NCBI RefSeq assembly: GCF_001544555.2
Contig: NZ_FCOK02000014.1
Coordinates: 62,001 to 126,000, forward strand
Source of the DNA: Caballeronia udeis
GTDB taxonomy: Bacteria; Pseudomonadota; Gammaproteobacteria; Burkholderiales; Burkholderiaceae
Reading direction: 5' to 3'
DNA length: 64,000 nucleotides
In this document: one piece after another, positions 63,842-64,000 of the stretch
Numbering within the stretch: the stretch's first letter is position 1
Layout of the letters: every line of letters begins with the position of its first letter
Program-made: the position numbers and the translations under genes
The notes under the pieces: generated by a model
Database searches by the model: none
Told to the model about the DNA's origin: nothing
The model's input: the letters and a program-made list of their open reading frames with translations, nothing else

Positions 63842-63861
63842 TCCCGAAATCGCTCACCTTT
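63842..63861 (+). repeat. Dispersed iteron copy
   Basis: TCCCG-AAATCG-CTCACC-TTT, third copy in the terminal non-coding region, again in plus orientation. Confidence 0.8.
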
Positions 63862-64000
63862 ATAAACTTCGCGCGGCGACACGCGGATTCAGCCACTATG
63901 CTTCTGGCCTTCTTCACTTGGCTTCGCTGCTTATGTCGTGGCTGGTCCCGTCGCTTTTCGCATCGCTTCTGAAAATCATTCTTCCAGTGTTTGCGTTGAT

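Larger units (their letters stand above)
63149..64000. other. Non-coding tail with iteron copies
   Basis: 852 bases with no convincing complete gene. It holds a hairpin after the H-NS gene (63160-63187), three iteron copies, an inverted repeat like that at the end of the origin array (63701-63720) and scattered CTCAC cores (63601, 63747, 63826). A short minus-strand tail-like frame (about 63197-63259, ending ...LLRETLH) may be a gene remnant. The window ends in this region. Confidence 0.5.

Overview
The window looks like part of a secondary chromosome or megaplasmid (chromid) of a Burkholderiaceae bacterium of the Paraburkholderia/Caballeronia type. The evidence is high GC, proteins of strongly Burkholderia-like character (short H-NS proteins, DUF4148, KfrA-like, two-winged-helix RepA) and, at 21.9-29.8 kb, a complete replicon-maintenance block. 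The genus is inferred from this protein character; no 16S gene is present.

Layout. 0-5.7 kb: a deoxy-sugar operon on the minus strand (split UxaA-type dehydratase, aldo/keto reductase, fuconolactonase-like hydrolase, FAH hydrolase cut by the left edge) with a divergent IclR regulator. 5.9-10.1 kb: a conserved hypothetical, a Pat-like acyl-CoA-synthetase/GNAT fusion and a LysR regulator. 10.1-14.4 kb: a minimal chaperone-usher pilus. 14.8-19.3 kb: a formaldehyde-activating-enzyme homologue, aldo/keto reductase, succinate-semialdehyde-type dehydrogenase and MFS carrier in one operon. 19.5-21.2 kb: DUF1272 protein and a GntP permease.

21.2-29.8 kb is the core: parA-parB with three palindromic parS-like sites, repA reading towards parB, about 1.3 kb of origin with some 19 direct repeats of a 20-bp iteron (YCCYG-N6-CTCACC-T), a KfrA-like coiled-coil protein with an added Cys4 motif, and a tyrosine-recombinase-fold protein that has lost nearly all catalytic residues. 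The same iteron recurs at least eleven more times far from the origin (14.7, 28.8, 28.9, 32.4, 32.5, 37.5, 52.3 twice, 63.4, 63.6 and 63.8 kb), almost always between genes. This dispersed iteron set is the most unusual signal in the window.

30-44 kb is accessory: CsbD, a barrel-like outer-membrane protein, a Tat-exported phospholipase C, an XRE-cupin/GNAT pair, DUF1003, a second FAH hydrolase with an AraC regulator, a phosphoglycerate-dehydrogenase-like enzyme, an MFS remnant and a winged-helix/TPR regulator. 44.3-47.7 kb is an SDR/beta-keto-acid cleavage enzyme/MFS operon. 48-54.6 kb holds small secreted proteins, a VOC protein, a large hybrid histidine kinase and an AI-2E-type transporter. 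55-59.1 kb is a 3-hydroxybutyrate module (bdhA, GntP permease, sigma-54 activator of HbcR type) with a recognisable -24/-12 promoter. The right end carries a LuxR regulator, a serine hydrolase, an H-NS protein and a non-coding tail with three more iterons.

I saw no rRNA, convincing tRNA, CRISPR array or intact insertion sequence.
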